From positions 1-64,000 of the forward strand of contig NZ_VYVA01000007.1 of assembly GCF_009193215.1 (NCBI RefSeq): a DNA stretch of 64,000 nucleotides, written 5' to 3'. This document shows positions 34,202 to 42,608 of this stretch, one piece after another (position 1 is the stretch's first letter; each line of letters begins with the position of its first letter). This DNA comes from Flavicella marina. Lineage in GTDB: Bacteria; Bacteroidota; Bacteroidia; Flavobacteriales; Flavobacteriaceae. A model generated the notes under the pieces. That model saw only the letters and a list, made by a program, of their open reading frames with translations, was not told where the DNA came from and searched no databases. The translations under genes and the position numbers were made by a program.

Positions 34202-34225
34202 TATTGCGGAATTTTGATGTTTTGA
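34202..34225 (+). promoter_or_regulatory. Conserved motif, site B (probable AraC operator)
   Basis: The site contains TATTGCGGAATTTTGATGTT, sharing TTGCGGAnnnTTGATnTT with sites A and C. It lies between AraC copy 1 and the first sulfatase gene, and it points toward the sulfatase, whose start is 49 bases further on. Confidence 0.6.
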
Positions 34226-34273
34226 GTTTTGAAATTCAAGTAATTTAGACTAGTATAATTAAAAAAATGAATC

Positions 34274-35905
34274 ATGATTAAAAAGAAAACTACTTTACTA
34301 TCTCTCTTTGTGTTAGGTTTTAGTGCACTTACTTTAAATGCGCAAAAAATCATTCACGATGCAGAGCAAGCAATCTTAGAAGAGCAATATGGAAATGCTT
34401 GGGCCAAACAAGACAAAGACATTGACAAGAAATTAAAAAAACTAGAAAAACGTTTCGGTAAAAAACCAAATATTGTTCATATCATGTGGGATGACAATAG
34501 TTTTGGAGAAGTTGGTATTCCTGTTTTTAATAAAATTAGAGGTTACGATACTCCAAGATTGAATAAAATGGGACAAGATGGAATTATTTTCACAAGAATG
34601 TATACTGAGCCATCTTGTACCCCAACCAGAGCAGCATGTTTAACCGGTAGGCTTGCCGTAAGAAGTGGAATGTATACGGTAGCTTTCCCTCCTGAAGGAG
34701 CTGGACTACCTGCCGAAGAAGTTACAATCGCAGAGATTCTTTCTGAAGCCGGTTATAGCACTGGTTTTTTTGCAAAAGCACATCAAGGAGATATTGAAGA
34801 AAGTTATATGCACAACCAAGGATTTGACGAAGCTCAATTTTCATTATACAACCAATTCCCTCCAATTTTTTGGCATGAATCTGGTCAAGCTGGAATGATG
34901 ACGATAGGATACACGGAATCTATGACTGAAAAAAAATATTTAGTTGACAAAACCTGGAGACCTTATGGATACATTATGGATGTAGAAGGAAAAAAAGGTG
35001 AAAAAGCAAAAGAAACTTTACCTCCTAGCCTTGAAAATTATAGAAAGTTAATTGATATCCACCAAGAAAAAGCGCTAGACTTCATAAAAAGAAAAGCGAA
35101 AGAAGACAAACCTTTCTATCTTGCATATTGGCCAAATATGTATGACCTAAACAGAAATGGTCTTGATATTACTGCTAGTAATGGTAGTCCATACTCTCAT
35201 AATGTAGAAAGACTTGATAGACATATTGGAGAAATCTTAGATGAATTGAAAAAACAAGGAATTTCTGAAAACACGTTGGTAATTGCCATGGCTGATAATG
35301 GGCCAATGACCGAAGCACCTGCAGCAATGTATCAAACTGTTTTCTCTGGAGGAAAAGGAGATTACAGAGAAGGTGGTATTCGAGTAGCTGCCTTTGCTGA
35401 ATGGCCTGGTGTTATCGAAAAAGGAACTATTGTTGGAGATATCATTACGTGTCACGATTTATTTACAACATTTGCAAGATTGGGTGGAGGAACTAAATAC
35501 ATTCCTAGAGACCGAATTATTGACGGTATTGATCAAACGGCTGTATTTTTGTATGGAGACGGACAATCAAGAAGAGATTACCACCATGTTTATACAGGAC
35601 CTTATCATGCAGCTACTATCAAACAACAATACAAAAGAGTTTGGTTAGGAGGAAGGCCTGGACTGGTGAAAAATGACTTTTATGACTTGTATCAAGACCC
35701 TAAAGAAATCAGAGGTATGATGGCTCAGTTTTTATGGGCTTGGGGACCATTTGACATGATGAAAAAACGTCATGACTTGATGAATGAAAAATATCCATTC
35801 ACACCAACAAGACATGGAGTTCCTTTCGAAGGAATCACAAACCTGAGACCAGAAAGTCTTCAATATCAAAAAACTGTAAAAAACACTTTCAATACAGGTA
35901 AATAA
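34274..35905 (+). CDS. Secreted sulfatase (copy 1)
   Basis: This 543-residue S1-type sulfatase has a signal peptide ending near NAQ (residue 23). The formylglycine motif is Cys115-Thr-Pro-Thr-Arg119 within PSCTPTRAACLTGR. Metal ligands are seen at MWDDNSFGE (an Asp pair) and MADNGPM, and the sulfate-binding Lys in SGGKGDYREGG. The KAHQGDIEESY piece takes the place of the usual GKWHLG. It releases sulfate from an ester in the periplasm or outside the cell; the natural ester is unknown. It has motif B upstream and a terminator directly behind. The paralogue at 36888 is similar along the whole length. Confidence 0.9.
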   Translation: MIKKKTTLLSLFVLGFSALTLNAQKIIHDAEQAILEEQYGNAWAKQDKDIDKKLKKLEKRFGKKPNIVHIMWDDNSFGEVGIPVFNKIRGYDTPRLNKMGQDGIIFTRMYTEPSCTPTRAACLTGRLAVRSGMYTVAFPPEGAGLPAEEVTIAEILSEAGYSTGFFAKAHQGDIEESYMHNQGFDEAQFSLYNQFPPIFWHESGQAGMMTIGYTESMTEKKYLVDKTWRPYGYIMDVEGKKGEKAKETLPPSLENYRKLIDIHQEKALDFIKRKAKEDKPFYLAYWPNMYDLNRNGLDITASNGSPYSHNVERLDRHIGEILDELKKQGISENTLVIAMADNGPMTEAPAAMYQTVFSGGKGDYREGGIRVAAFAEWPGVIEKGTIVGDIITCHDLFTTFARLGGGTKYIPRDRIIDGIDQTAVFLYGDGQSRRDYHHVYTGPYHAATIKQQYKRVWLGGRPGLVKNDFYDLYQDPKEIRGMMAQFLWAWGPFDMMKKRHDLMNEKYPFTPTRHGVPFEGITNLRPESLQYQKTVKNTFNTGK

Positions 35906-35924
35906 AAAAATAATTATCAAACAC

Positions 35925-35962
35925 ACAGCCTTAATATCAAATATTAAGGCTGTTGTTTTTTA
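35925..35962 (+). terminator. Terminator between sulfatase 1 and barrel protein 1
   Basis: ACAGCCTTAATAT (35925-35937) pairs perfectly with its complement (35941-35953), with a three-base loop and a TTGTTTTTTT tract. The next gene begins only 13 bases beyond the T-tract, so it must be reached by read-through or have a promoter inside this hairpin region. Confidence 0.8.
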
Positions 35963-35974
35963 AACCCAAATAGT

Positions 35975-36817
35975 TTGAAACAAACTTTCTTTTTACTTTT
36001 CATGCTACTTATGGTGCAAATCATTTATTCACAGAAAAATAACACCTCAATAGATGACCTCGCTGAAATTAGCAGAAAATTAGACAACCCATTGGCTAAA
36101 ATGTGGTCGTTGGTATTTCAAGAAAATTTAACTATCTCTGAAAAAGAGGGAGTTGACAACAACTTTGTCTCGAACTCATTTTTCTTTCAACCTGCCTTAC
36201 CAATTCCCGTAGGAAAAAACGCTGTTTTTACCGCAAGACCGGTAATTCCATTAGTAACTTACCCTAACTTTTCTGTCGATCCATTTGGTAAAACAACCTC
36301 TACTGGATTAGGAGACATACAAATGATTACACTTATAGGCCCAGGGAATGCAACAGGTTGGGTTTGGGGAACTGGAGCCACATTCGTATTTCCTACTGCA
36401 GCGAAATCTGAATTAGGTAGTGGTAAATACCAAGCGGGTCCAGCTCTAATGCTATTTCACCTTTCAAAAAAATGGTCGAAAGGAATTCTATTACAACAAT
36501 GGTGGTCTTATACAGGAGATACCAATAGAAAGAATGTTTCTAAAATGGATTTACAATATGTTTTTAGACGCAACTTGGGAACCATGTCTCTTGGAATGGG
36601 ACCAACAATTTCTGTTGACTGGACAAAAAAAAGCAATGAGGCTTTGACGATACCTATTGGACTCGGAGTTACCAAAACCATTAGAATTGGTAGTACTCCA
36701 TTAAAAATGAGGTTCGAACCTCAGTATAGTATTGTTCGCCCAAACAATTTGGCTAATATTTGGAATATTCGCTTACAGATTGTACCTGTTCTCAATAGTC
36801 CTTTTGTGAAGAAATAG
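35975..36817 (+). CDS. Outer-membrane beta-barrel transporter-like protein (copy 1)
   Basis: This 280-residue protein begins at a TTG. The first ATG codons downstream would cut into the signal peptide (MKQTFFLLFMLLMVQIIYSQ), so the TTG is supported. The mature part has alternating hydrophobic and polar strands typical of a beta-barrel and the conserved pieces NPLAKMWSLVFQEN, ARPVIPL, TSTGLGDIQM and KYQAGPALML. It resembles the family annotated as phenol-degradation MetA-like or 'neuromedin U' porins, which are linked with uptake of hydrophobic or aromatic compounds. It follows the first sulfatase gene. A second copy is at 39991. The role is inferred. Confidence 0.8.
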   Translation: MKQTFFLLFMLLMVQIIYSQKNNTSIDDLAEISRKLDNPLAKMWSLVFQENLTISEKEGVDNNFVSNSFFFQPALPIPVGKNAVFTARPVIPLVTYPNFSVDPFGKTTSTGLGDIQMITLIGPGNATGWVWGTGATFVFPTAAKSELGSGKYQAGPALMLFHLSKKWSKGILLQQWWSYTGDTNRKNVSKMDLQYVFRRNLGTMSLGMGPTISVDWTKKSNEALTIPIGLGVTKTIRIGSTPLKMRFEPQYSIVRPNNLANIWNIRLQIVPVLNSPFVKK

Positions 36818-36828
36818 TTTACAAAATA

Positions 36829-36857
36829 AAATCCCTCTTTTAAAGAGGGATTTTTTT
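36829..36857. terminator. Bidirectional terminator
   Basis: ATCCCTCTTT (36831-36840) pairs with AAAGAGGGAT (36842-36851), with A and T tracts on the two sides. It serves the convergent barrel protein 1 and sulfatase 2 genes. Confidence 0.75.
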
Positions 36858-36887
36858 ATGAACTATATAATTATAAACTTCTATCAA

Positions 36888-38591
36888 TTATTCTATACCC
36901 CAATTAGCCTCAAACTCTTTTAAGTCCTTCGTTCTTTTCATTACCTCTTGTACGTCGAAAGGAACATCTTTTTGGTTAAATCTTGGCTTTGATGCTTTGA
37001 TCGTTTCTGGTCGTGCATTTTCAATATTTGTGAATGGGAAACCTCTTGCTTCTATTGAATGAGGGTATTTTTCATTCCATAATTCATGACGAGCTCGCAT
37101 CGCATTAAACATACCTTTAGTTGTAAAACCAGGTAACATTTTTGGTTGTACCTCTCGAGGATCATTATACAAATCATAAAACGAAGCTCCGCTTAAACCC
37201 GGTAAATCACCGACCCAATGACGCTTGAATCTTCCTTTTACGGTTGCAGCATATACTTCTCCTGTATAAATATGCACATAATCTCTTCTACTAAAAGAAT
37301 CTCCGTTTAACAATAATGAAGTTTGATTTACGCCATCAATAACTCTATCTGTAGGAATATGTTTTTCAGCTCCAGCCAACTTAGCAAACGTTGTAAACCA
37401 ATCCGTTTCATGAATAATATCGCCTACTGTTTGATTTGGAGCAATCATTCCTGGCCACCACGCAATCGCAGGAACGCGAACTCCTCCTTCTAAATAATCT
37501 CCTTTACCTCCTCGATACAAAGTTTCAACCATTCCCGGAGGACCATTATGAGTCATCGGTCCATTATCTGCCATTAAAATTACAAGCGTGTTTTCGGCAA
37601 TACCTTTATCTTTTAAATGTTTCTTTAATTTCCCAACAAAAGGATCAAATCTTACCAAACCTTCTTGAAGAAATCCTCCAGACAGTGTTTTTCTTTCTGG
37701 AAAAGGTACAAATGCAATTAACTCAGGCCAATATGCAATGAAAAAAGGTTTCTTAGCTTCAACATTTTTATCGATAAACGCCAATGTTCTATCTTTTTGA
37801 GCTTCCATGTTTTTATACCATCCTGGTAAATCTCCTGGCTGAACAACTTCTCGCACAGGCCCTCCTTTGGTTCCTTCTAGCGCAGCAACATGTCCCATTG
37901 TTCTCCATTCCTTATCCATGTCATAAGGATCTTCAGGATAAATCTCTGGGTTTGTTGTAGTTGGTAATACTCCTCCAGCTACTTCGGCTTTTGGCCCATA
38001 AATAACTGGGAATTGATTATATGGGTTCCAATTTGCCTCATCAAAACCCTGATTCGTCATATAACTTTCTTCAATATCACCTACATGCGCTTTTCCATAA
38101 AACGCAGTGGCATAACCCGCTTTCGATAAAACCTCGGCAATAGTAACCTCAGAATCTCTTAAACCACCATACTCGAAAGGAAATCCAACCTGCGTTAAAC
38201 CAGTCCTAACAGAATGTCTACCAGTTAATGCTGCTGCTCTACTTTGTGTACAAGAAGGCTCTGTATACATTCTTGTAAAATTAATTCCTTCAGATGCCAA
38301 TGCATTTATTTCAGGAGTTTTAAAGCCTCTCAATTGCTGTAAAGCAGGCATCCCAACCTCACCCACTGGAGTGTCATCCCACATAATGTATATTATATTT
38401 GGAGTCGTTCCGTGTTTCTTTTTTAATTTTTTTAATTTTTTTGCAATTTCAGAATTTTGTTTTTTCCACTTATCCCCATGTTGTGCTTTTAGTATGTAAT
38501 ACTCGGGATCCTGCACTATTTCTTGGCCTGAAACCGAAATCATTGCCAAGAGTCCGAGGATCATTGATAATCCTTTTTTCATTTCTTTCAT
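36888..38591 (-). CDS. Secreted sulfatase (copy 2), unusual formylglycine motif
   Basis: This 567-residue protein is a paralogue of the sulfatase at 34274, with a signal peptide ending near SGQ (residue 23). Metal ligands are at MWDDTPVGEVG and LMADNGPM, with the GGKGDYLEGG Lys. The formylglycine motif reads Cys114-Thr-Gln-Ser-Arg118 in PSCTQSRAAALTGR. The usual pattern is C-x-P-x-R or C-x-A-x-R, so Gln116 departs from it. Cys and Arg are kept, so modification may still occur, but less surely. The second half is longer than in copy 1. A promoter and motif C lie upstream. Substrate specificity presumably differs from copy 1. Confidence 0.88.
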   Translation of the reverse strand: MKEMKKGLSMILGLLAMISVSGQEIVQDPEYYILKAQHGDKWKKQNSEIAKKLKKLKKKHGTTPNIIYIMWDDTPVGEVGMPALQQLRGFKTPEINALASEGINFTRMYTEPSCTQSRAAALTGRHSVRTGLTQVGFPFEYGGLRDSEVTIAEVLSKAGYATAFYGKAHVGDIEESYMTNQGFDEANWNPYNQFPVIYGPKAEVAGGVLPTTTNPEIYPEDPYDMDKEWRTMGHVAALEGTKGGPVREVVQPGDLPGWYKNMEAQKDRTLAFIDKNVEAKKPFFIAYWPELIAFVPFPERKTLSGGFLQEGLVRFDPFVGKLKKHLKDKGIAENTLVILMADNGPMTHNGPPGMVETLYRGGKGDYLEGGVRVPAIAWWPGMIAPNQTVGDIIHETDWFTTFAKLAGAEKHIPTDRVIDGVNQTSLLLNGDSFSRRDYVHIYTGEVYAATVKGRFKRHWVGDLPGLSGASFYDLYNDPREVQPKMLPGFTTKGMFNAMRARHELWNEKYPHSIEARGFPFTNIENARPETIKASKPRFNQKDVPFDVQEVMKRTKDLKEFEANWGIE

Positions 38592-38681
38592 AATTATTTA
38601 TTTTATTAATTTTCAACGTAATAAGATACTATTTATATTTAAAATAAAATTGTTATTCATAGATATAATTAGCTCTCATTT

Positions 38682-38712
38682 CAAAACTACTAAAACAAGA
38701 AAAGAACTTCAA
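38682..38712 (-). promoter_or_regulatory. Promoter of sulfatase 2
   Basis: On the minus strand TTG (38710-38712, part of TTTTTTG) is followed after 20 bases by TAGTTTTG (38682-38689). Motif C ends 20 bases upstream of the -33 element, a position suited to an activator. Confidence 0.5.
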
Positions 38713-38732
38713 AAAATGCACATTACATTACA

Positions 38733-38757
38733 TCAAAAGATCAAAAATCCGCAAAAA
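38733..38757 (-). promoter_or_regulatory. Conserved motif, site C (probable AraC operator)
   Basis: On the minus strand the site contains TTTTTGCGGATTTTTGATCT, sharing TTGCGGAnnnTTGATnTT with sites A and B and extending the likeness to site B through TTTTGA. It points toward sulfatase 2. It lies in the 346-base region 38592-38937 between sulfatase 2 and AraC copy 2. The rest of that region is AT-rich; I see no gene in it and no clear promoter for AraC copy 2. Confidence 0.6.
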
Positions 38758-38937
38758 CAAACTATCAATAAGAATACAAATAACTTAAACTATCTCGACT
38801 CTAAATTATTATATTTATAAATCAATGAATCAGATACTGATCATCAAATTTGATTCAAAATTACAAAATTTGAAGAACTACACTGTATATCCTATTTTTT
38901 CATTTAATTTGAATTCAAATAATTATATCAATTAAAA

Positions 38938-39885
38938 ATGTCGATTTTTAAGGCTGAATTTACAGATTACGACCACTATCAAGAATTCACCCAAAATTGG
39001 GATGTAGATTTTAGAGTACTTAGTAAAACAAATTTTTACGTTTATTTAAATATGTATCTAAGTGATACTATTCAATTAAGTAAAACAAGTTTAAACGGAA
39101 AAATAGATCAATATGGTTTATCTCCTAAAGGGTTTAGATCTATCGTAATTCCTAATTTAAAAAATGGGAGTTTTAATTGGTTAGGTAAAAATGTAACCAA
39201 TAATCAACTATTAATTTTTCCGAAAAACAGAAATTTAGATGCTGTATCGTTTGATGGATTTGAAATATTTATTTTGGATATTAAAGAAGAGTATCTATTT
39301 CTCTTATTAGAAAAACTAGCACTCAACAAAGCCCTCCTCGTATTTGAAGGAAATCAACATATTTTTCACCTAGATCAAAGATTTGCATTAACTTTTCTTC
39401 AAAACGCTGAAAAGTTTCTTCAACGAGCAATGATTCAACAATCCAAAGGTATTGAGAATAATCAATTACATTTATTCTTATTAGATAATCTGGTAACACC
39501 TCTATTAAAATATATAAATATTGATTATAGTACAAATAGCAAACCGAAAAAAAGAAAAAGAGACAAAGCATTATCAGATGCTATTGAAATAATAAATTTT
39601 CAAACCGAACTCACACCTTCTATCAGTGAATTATGTAGCTTAACAAATGTAAGTGAGCGCACATTAGAATATGCTTTTTTAGAAAGATTTCAAGTTTCAC
39701 CTAGTGAATACATAAAAGCGACCAAACTTCATAAAATCAGAAATGAACTCACTGTTGCAAAAGAGCAGAATCTTGATATTTCAACAGTTGCTAATAAGTA
39801 TGGGTTTTGGCATTCAGGTCAGTTTGCACTAGATTTCAAAACTCAATTTGGAGTTTTACCATCTTCTATTTTTAACAAATACTGA
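38938..39885 (+). CDS. AraC family transcriptional regulator (copy 2)
   Basis: This 315-residue regulator is a paralogue of the one at 33219. Both share GKIDQYGxxPxGFRSIVIP, LIFPKxxxLDxVSxxGFxxF and the C-terminal double HTH (LCSLTNVSERTLEYAFLERF; ISTVANKYGFWHSGQFALDF). It is divergent from sulfatase 2, with motif C between them, and lies ahead of barrel protein 2. The same gene order relation (regulator next to sulfatase, motif in between) is found for copy 1. It probably senses a similar ligand. Which copy binds which site cannot be told. Confidence 0.92.
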   Translation: MSIFKAEFTDYDHYQEFTQNWDVDFRVLSKTNFYVYLNMYLSDTIQLSKTSLNGKIDQYGLSPKGFRSIVIPNLKNGSFNWLGKNVTNNQLLIFPKNRNLDAVSFDGFEIFILDIKEEYLFLLLEKLALNKALLVFEGNQHIFHLDQRFALTFLQNAEKFLQRAMIQQSKGIENNQLHLFLLDNLVTPLLKYINIDYSTNSKPKKRKRDKALSDAIEIINFQTELTPSISELCSLTNVSERTLEYAFLERFQVSPSEYIKATKLHKIRNELTVAKEQNLDISTVANKYGFWHSGQFALDFKTQFGVLPSSIFNKY

Positions 39886-39990
39886 TATTTCATCTTCGTA
39901 TAAAACTAGAAAAACCTTCAAATTCTTACGTTATTATCTTTTATGCTACTAAATTAGATTTTTGTAATTTCACCTAACAAATCAATTCAC

Positions 39991-40779
39991 ATGAAAAAGC
40001 TATTCTATTTATCAATTGCAATCTGTTGCAACATCCTTTCAGCGCAAACCTCTGAAGAATCTGAAAAAGCAGCTTTGGCAAAAGCCACGCAAAATCCATT
40101 AGCTGCTATGTATAGTTTACCTTTTCAAAACAATACCACATTCGGAAACGGACCGCATAAAAGGCCCCAGAATGTAATGAATATTCAACCTGTAATTCCG
40201 GTTAGTTTGACCAAAAACTTAAACCTAATCAATAGAATTATCATGCCGGTGATTTCACAACCTGATAATCTTGTAGACAAGAGCAGTACTGGTTTAGGAG
40301 ACACTAGTTATTCAGCATGGATTTCTCCGAAAAAAGGAGGAAAAATAATTTACGGAGTGGGTCCTGCATTGCAAATTCCCACAGCAACCAATAGCAATTT
40401 CGGATCTGGTGAATTTGGTATTGGTCCTTCAATAGTTGCCTTGACCATGATCGACAAATGGGTAGCAGGTGTTGTTACAAACAACGTATGGACATTTGGA
40501 GACGTCGCAGAAAACAAATTTTTGTTTCAATATTTTGTAAACTATAATTTGCCTAAAGCTTGGTATTTGGTCTCAGGTCCAATTATAACAGCGAATTGGA
40601 ACGCCACTAGTGGACAAAAATGGATTGTTCCTTTCGGCGGAGGTTTCGGAAAAGTATTTAAAGTAGGTAAATTACCCATAAATTTTAACGCGCACGTTTA
40701 CTATAACTCGGTTCGTCCAGACAGTTATGGTGAATGGTCTACTCGTTTTCAATTGCAATTTTTATTTCCTAGAAAATAA
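39991..40779 (+). CDS. Outer-membrane beta-barrel transporter-like protein (copy 2)
   Basis: This 262-residue protein has a signal peptide ending near LSAQ (residue 20) and the same barrel pattern as the protein at 35975: NPLAAMYSLPFQNN, NIQPVIPVSL, RIIMPVI, KSSTGLGDTSY and FGSGEFGIGPSIVALT align with its counterpart. It is probably a porin of the MetA-like group for a hydrophobic compound. Unlike copy 1, it follows its AraC gene (106 bases) rather than its sulfatase. No motif of the A/B/C type lies ahead of it, so it may be read through from the AraC gene or have its own promoter. Confidence 0.8.
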   Translation: MKKLFYLSIAICCNILSAQTSEESEKAALAKATQNPLAAMYSLPFQNNTTFGNGPHKRPQNVMNIQPVIPVSLTKNLNLINRIIMPVISQPDNLVDKSSTGLGDTSYSAWISPKKGGKIIYGVGPALQIPTATNSNFGSGEFGIGPSIVALTMIDKWVAGVVTNNVWTFGDVAENKFLFQYFVNYNLPKAWYLVSGPIITANWNATSGQKWIVPFGGGFGKVFKVGKLPINFNAHVYYNSVRPDSYGEWSTRFQLQFLFPRK

Positions 40780-40789
40780 CATGTGTTTT

Positions 40790-40824
40790 ATCTCTAATAA
40801 AAAATATTAGGGATGTATTTTTTT
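40790..40824 (+). terminator. Probable terminator of barrel protein 2
   Basis: TCTCTAATA (40791-40799) pairs with TATTAGGGA (40805-40813), with one G-U pair, followed by TGTATTTTTTTG. Confidence 0.5.
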
Positions 40825-40837
40825 GTACTTTGAGCAT

Positions 40838-41458
40838 ATGAATTTTTTAGCCCACCTCTATTTAGCAAACGATCATCCTGAAAGAAAAATTGGTAATTTT
40901 ATTGCAGATGCGATTAAAGGTTCTCAATACGATCATTTGCCTTTTGAGGTTCAAAAAGGAATCATTCACCACCGTGCGATTGATACCTTTACCGATTCAC
41001 ATGAAATTGTGAAACAAAGCAAACGTAGACTCAACGATCGTTACCGTCATTTTAAATCAGTAATTATCGATATTCTCTACGATCATTATCTAGCAAAAGA
41101 TTGGCAAAATTACGCTGCTATTTCCTTGGCAGAATTCTCAGAAAACAGCTATACTTTACTACATGAATATTTTGAGATTTTACCCGATAAAACGCAATAT
41201 TTATTGCCCTATATGAAAGAACAAAATTGGTTGTATAATTACAGAACCATAGAAGGGATTTCTCAAATTCTTTGGGGCATGAACAAAAGAACCAAAGGGA
41301 TTTCTCAAATGGATTTGGCAAAAGAAGATCTCGTTGTTCACTATGATGCTTTTCAAGCTGATTTTGATTCTTTCTTCAAAGAGTTAAAGGTTTTTTCTGA
41401 TAATTTTATAGAGAACAATACCGCAGAGATCATCTTAAAAAATCGACTGAAACCTTAG
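40838..41458 (+). CDS. acpH: Acyl carrier protein phosphodiesterase-like protein
   Basis: This 206-residue cytoplasmic protein belongs to the AcpH (DUF479) family; AcpH removes 4'-phosphopantetheine from holo-ACP. The start at 40838 gives the family opening MNFLAHLYLAND. The metal-binding pattern follows: GNFIADAIKG, GIIHHRAIDTFTDSH, and ILYDHYLAKDW, with the expected His and Asp residues. A start 15 bases upstream is possible but not needed. The gene is followed by the AI-2E family gene and seems unrelated to the sulfatase cluster. Confidence 0.9.
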   Translation: MNFLAHLYLANDHPERKIGNFIADAIKGSQYDHLPFEVQKGIIHHRAIDTFTDSHEIVKQSKRRLNDRYRHFKSVIIDILYDHYLAKDWQNYAAISLAEFSENSYTLLHEYFEILPDKTQYLLPYMKEQNWLYNYRTIEGISQILWGMNKRTKGISQMDLAKEDLVVHYDAFQADFDSFFKELKVFSDNFIENNTAEIILKNRLKP

Positions 41459-41520
41459 TTTTGACACTGTTTTTCATAGAATTTCCTTAATATTGTAACT
41501 TACGAACAAAATAAATAACT

Positions 41521-42603
41521 ATGAATGCCAAAACACTATCTAATGGAATCATTAGAGCTCTTTTAACAGTTTGTGGAGCCTTACTTTTTTTATGGTTCTT
41601 ATACACGGTACAATCGGTAATAGTTTATTTAATCATCGCAGCTGTAATCAGTCTTATTTCTAGACCATTTATGCGCTTCTTTCGTCACACATTAAAAATG
41701 CCAAATACCATAGCGGTAGTAATTACGATGTCGTTCTTTTTAATTTTAGTAATGGGATTGGTTGGTATGTTTATTCCTTTGGTTTTAAAACAAGGTGAAA
41801 ATCTATCACTTTTAAACACAGATGAATTTAAAACGACAGTTGAACAAATATTCAAAAAAGTCAATACGTTTTTTATGAATAAAGGAATTGATGTTTTTGA
41901 CGAATTGAAAAGTTTTGACCTTCTTTCTAAACTAAAAAACATACCCGATATTTTTACCACAATTATAAGTGGTATTGGCTCTTTAGCGATGGGCTTATTC
42001 TCTGTTTTATTTATCTCATTTTTCTTATTAAAAGACAGCAAAATTGTACACAATAGTTTTTTCGCTTTTATTCCGGAAAAAAATGAAAAACGCGTAGAAA
42101 AATCTATCAATACAATCAAAGAGTTATTGTCTAGATACTTCTTAGGTTTGGTGATGCAAATTACCATATTGTTCGTAATTTACACTTCCGTACTTTTAAT
42201 TTTTGGCATTGAAAACGCGGTCGTCATTGCATTTATTTGCGCTCTGCTTAATTTAATTCCTTACATCGGTCCTTTGATTGGTGGTGCATTGATGTTTATT
42301 CTTACCATCACAGAAAATTTAGGTTTGAACTTTCAACACGAAACTTTACCAACCACGATGTATGTAATGCTAGGTTATATGATTGCTCAATTGGTAGATA
42401 ACTTTTTTAGTCAACCTATTATCTTCTCTAAAAGTGTTAAATCGCATCCTTTGGAAATATTTTTAATTATTGTGATTGGTGGATTGTTATTCGGAATCAC
42501 AGGGATGATCGTTGCTGTACCTTGTTACACAGCCATAAAAGTTATTTTAAAAGAATTTTTATCTGACAATAAAATCGTCATCTCTTTAACTAAAGATTTA
42601 TAA
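41521..42603 (+). CDS. AI-2E family transporter-like membrane protein
   Basis: This 360-residue inner-membrane protein has about seven to eight hydrophobic segments and the pattern of the AI-2E exporter (PerM/TqsA) family: YLIIAAVISLISRPFMRFF near residue 45, a soluble part at about 95-150, and LCALLNLIPYIGPLIGG-like (ALLNLIPYIGPLIGGALM) near residue 240. Members export autoinducer 2 or exchange ions; for most the substrate is not known. The methyltransferase gene follows after five bases, so they are co-transcribed. Confidence 0.9.
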   Translation: MNAKTLSNGIIRALLTVCGALLFLWFLYTVQSVIVYLIIAAVISLISRPFMRFFRHTLKMPNTIAVVITMSFFLILVMGLVGMFIPLVLKQGENLSLLNTDEFKTTVEQIFKKVNTFFMNKGIDVFDELKSFDLLSKLKNIPDIFTTIISGIGSLAMGLFSVLFISFFLLKDSKIVHNSFFAFIPEKNEKRVEKSINTIKELLSRYFLGLVMQITILFVIYTSVLLIFGIENAVVIAFICALLNLIPYIGPLIGGALMFILTITENLGLNFQHETLPTTMYVMLGYMIAQLVDNFFSQPIIFSKSVKSHPLEIFLIIVIGGLLFGITGMIVAVPCYTAIKVILKEFLSDNKIVISLTKDL

Positions 42604-42608
42604 TAACC

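Noticed and set aside
38592-38937. Small gene or RNA in the 346-base gap
   Set aside because: No frame with good codon use and no stable hairpin was found. The gap is explained by the sulfatase 2 promoter, motif C and the AraC copy 2 leader.
41685-42167. Minus-strand open frame of 160 codons
   Set aside because: It lies inside the AI-2E family gene on the opposite strand. Its composition is what the complement of a membrane protein gene gives by chance.
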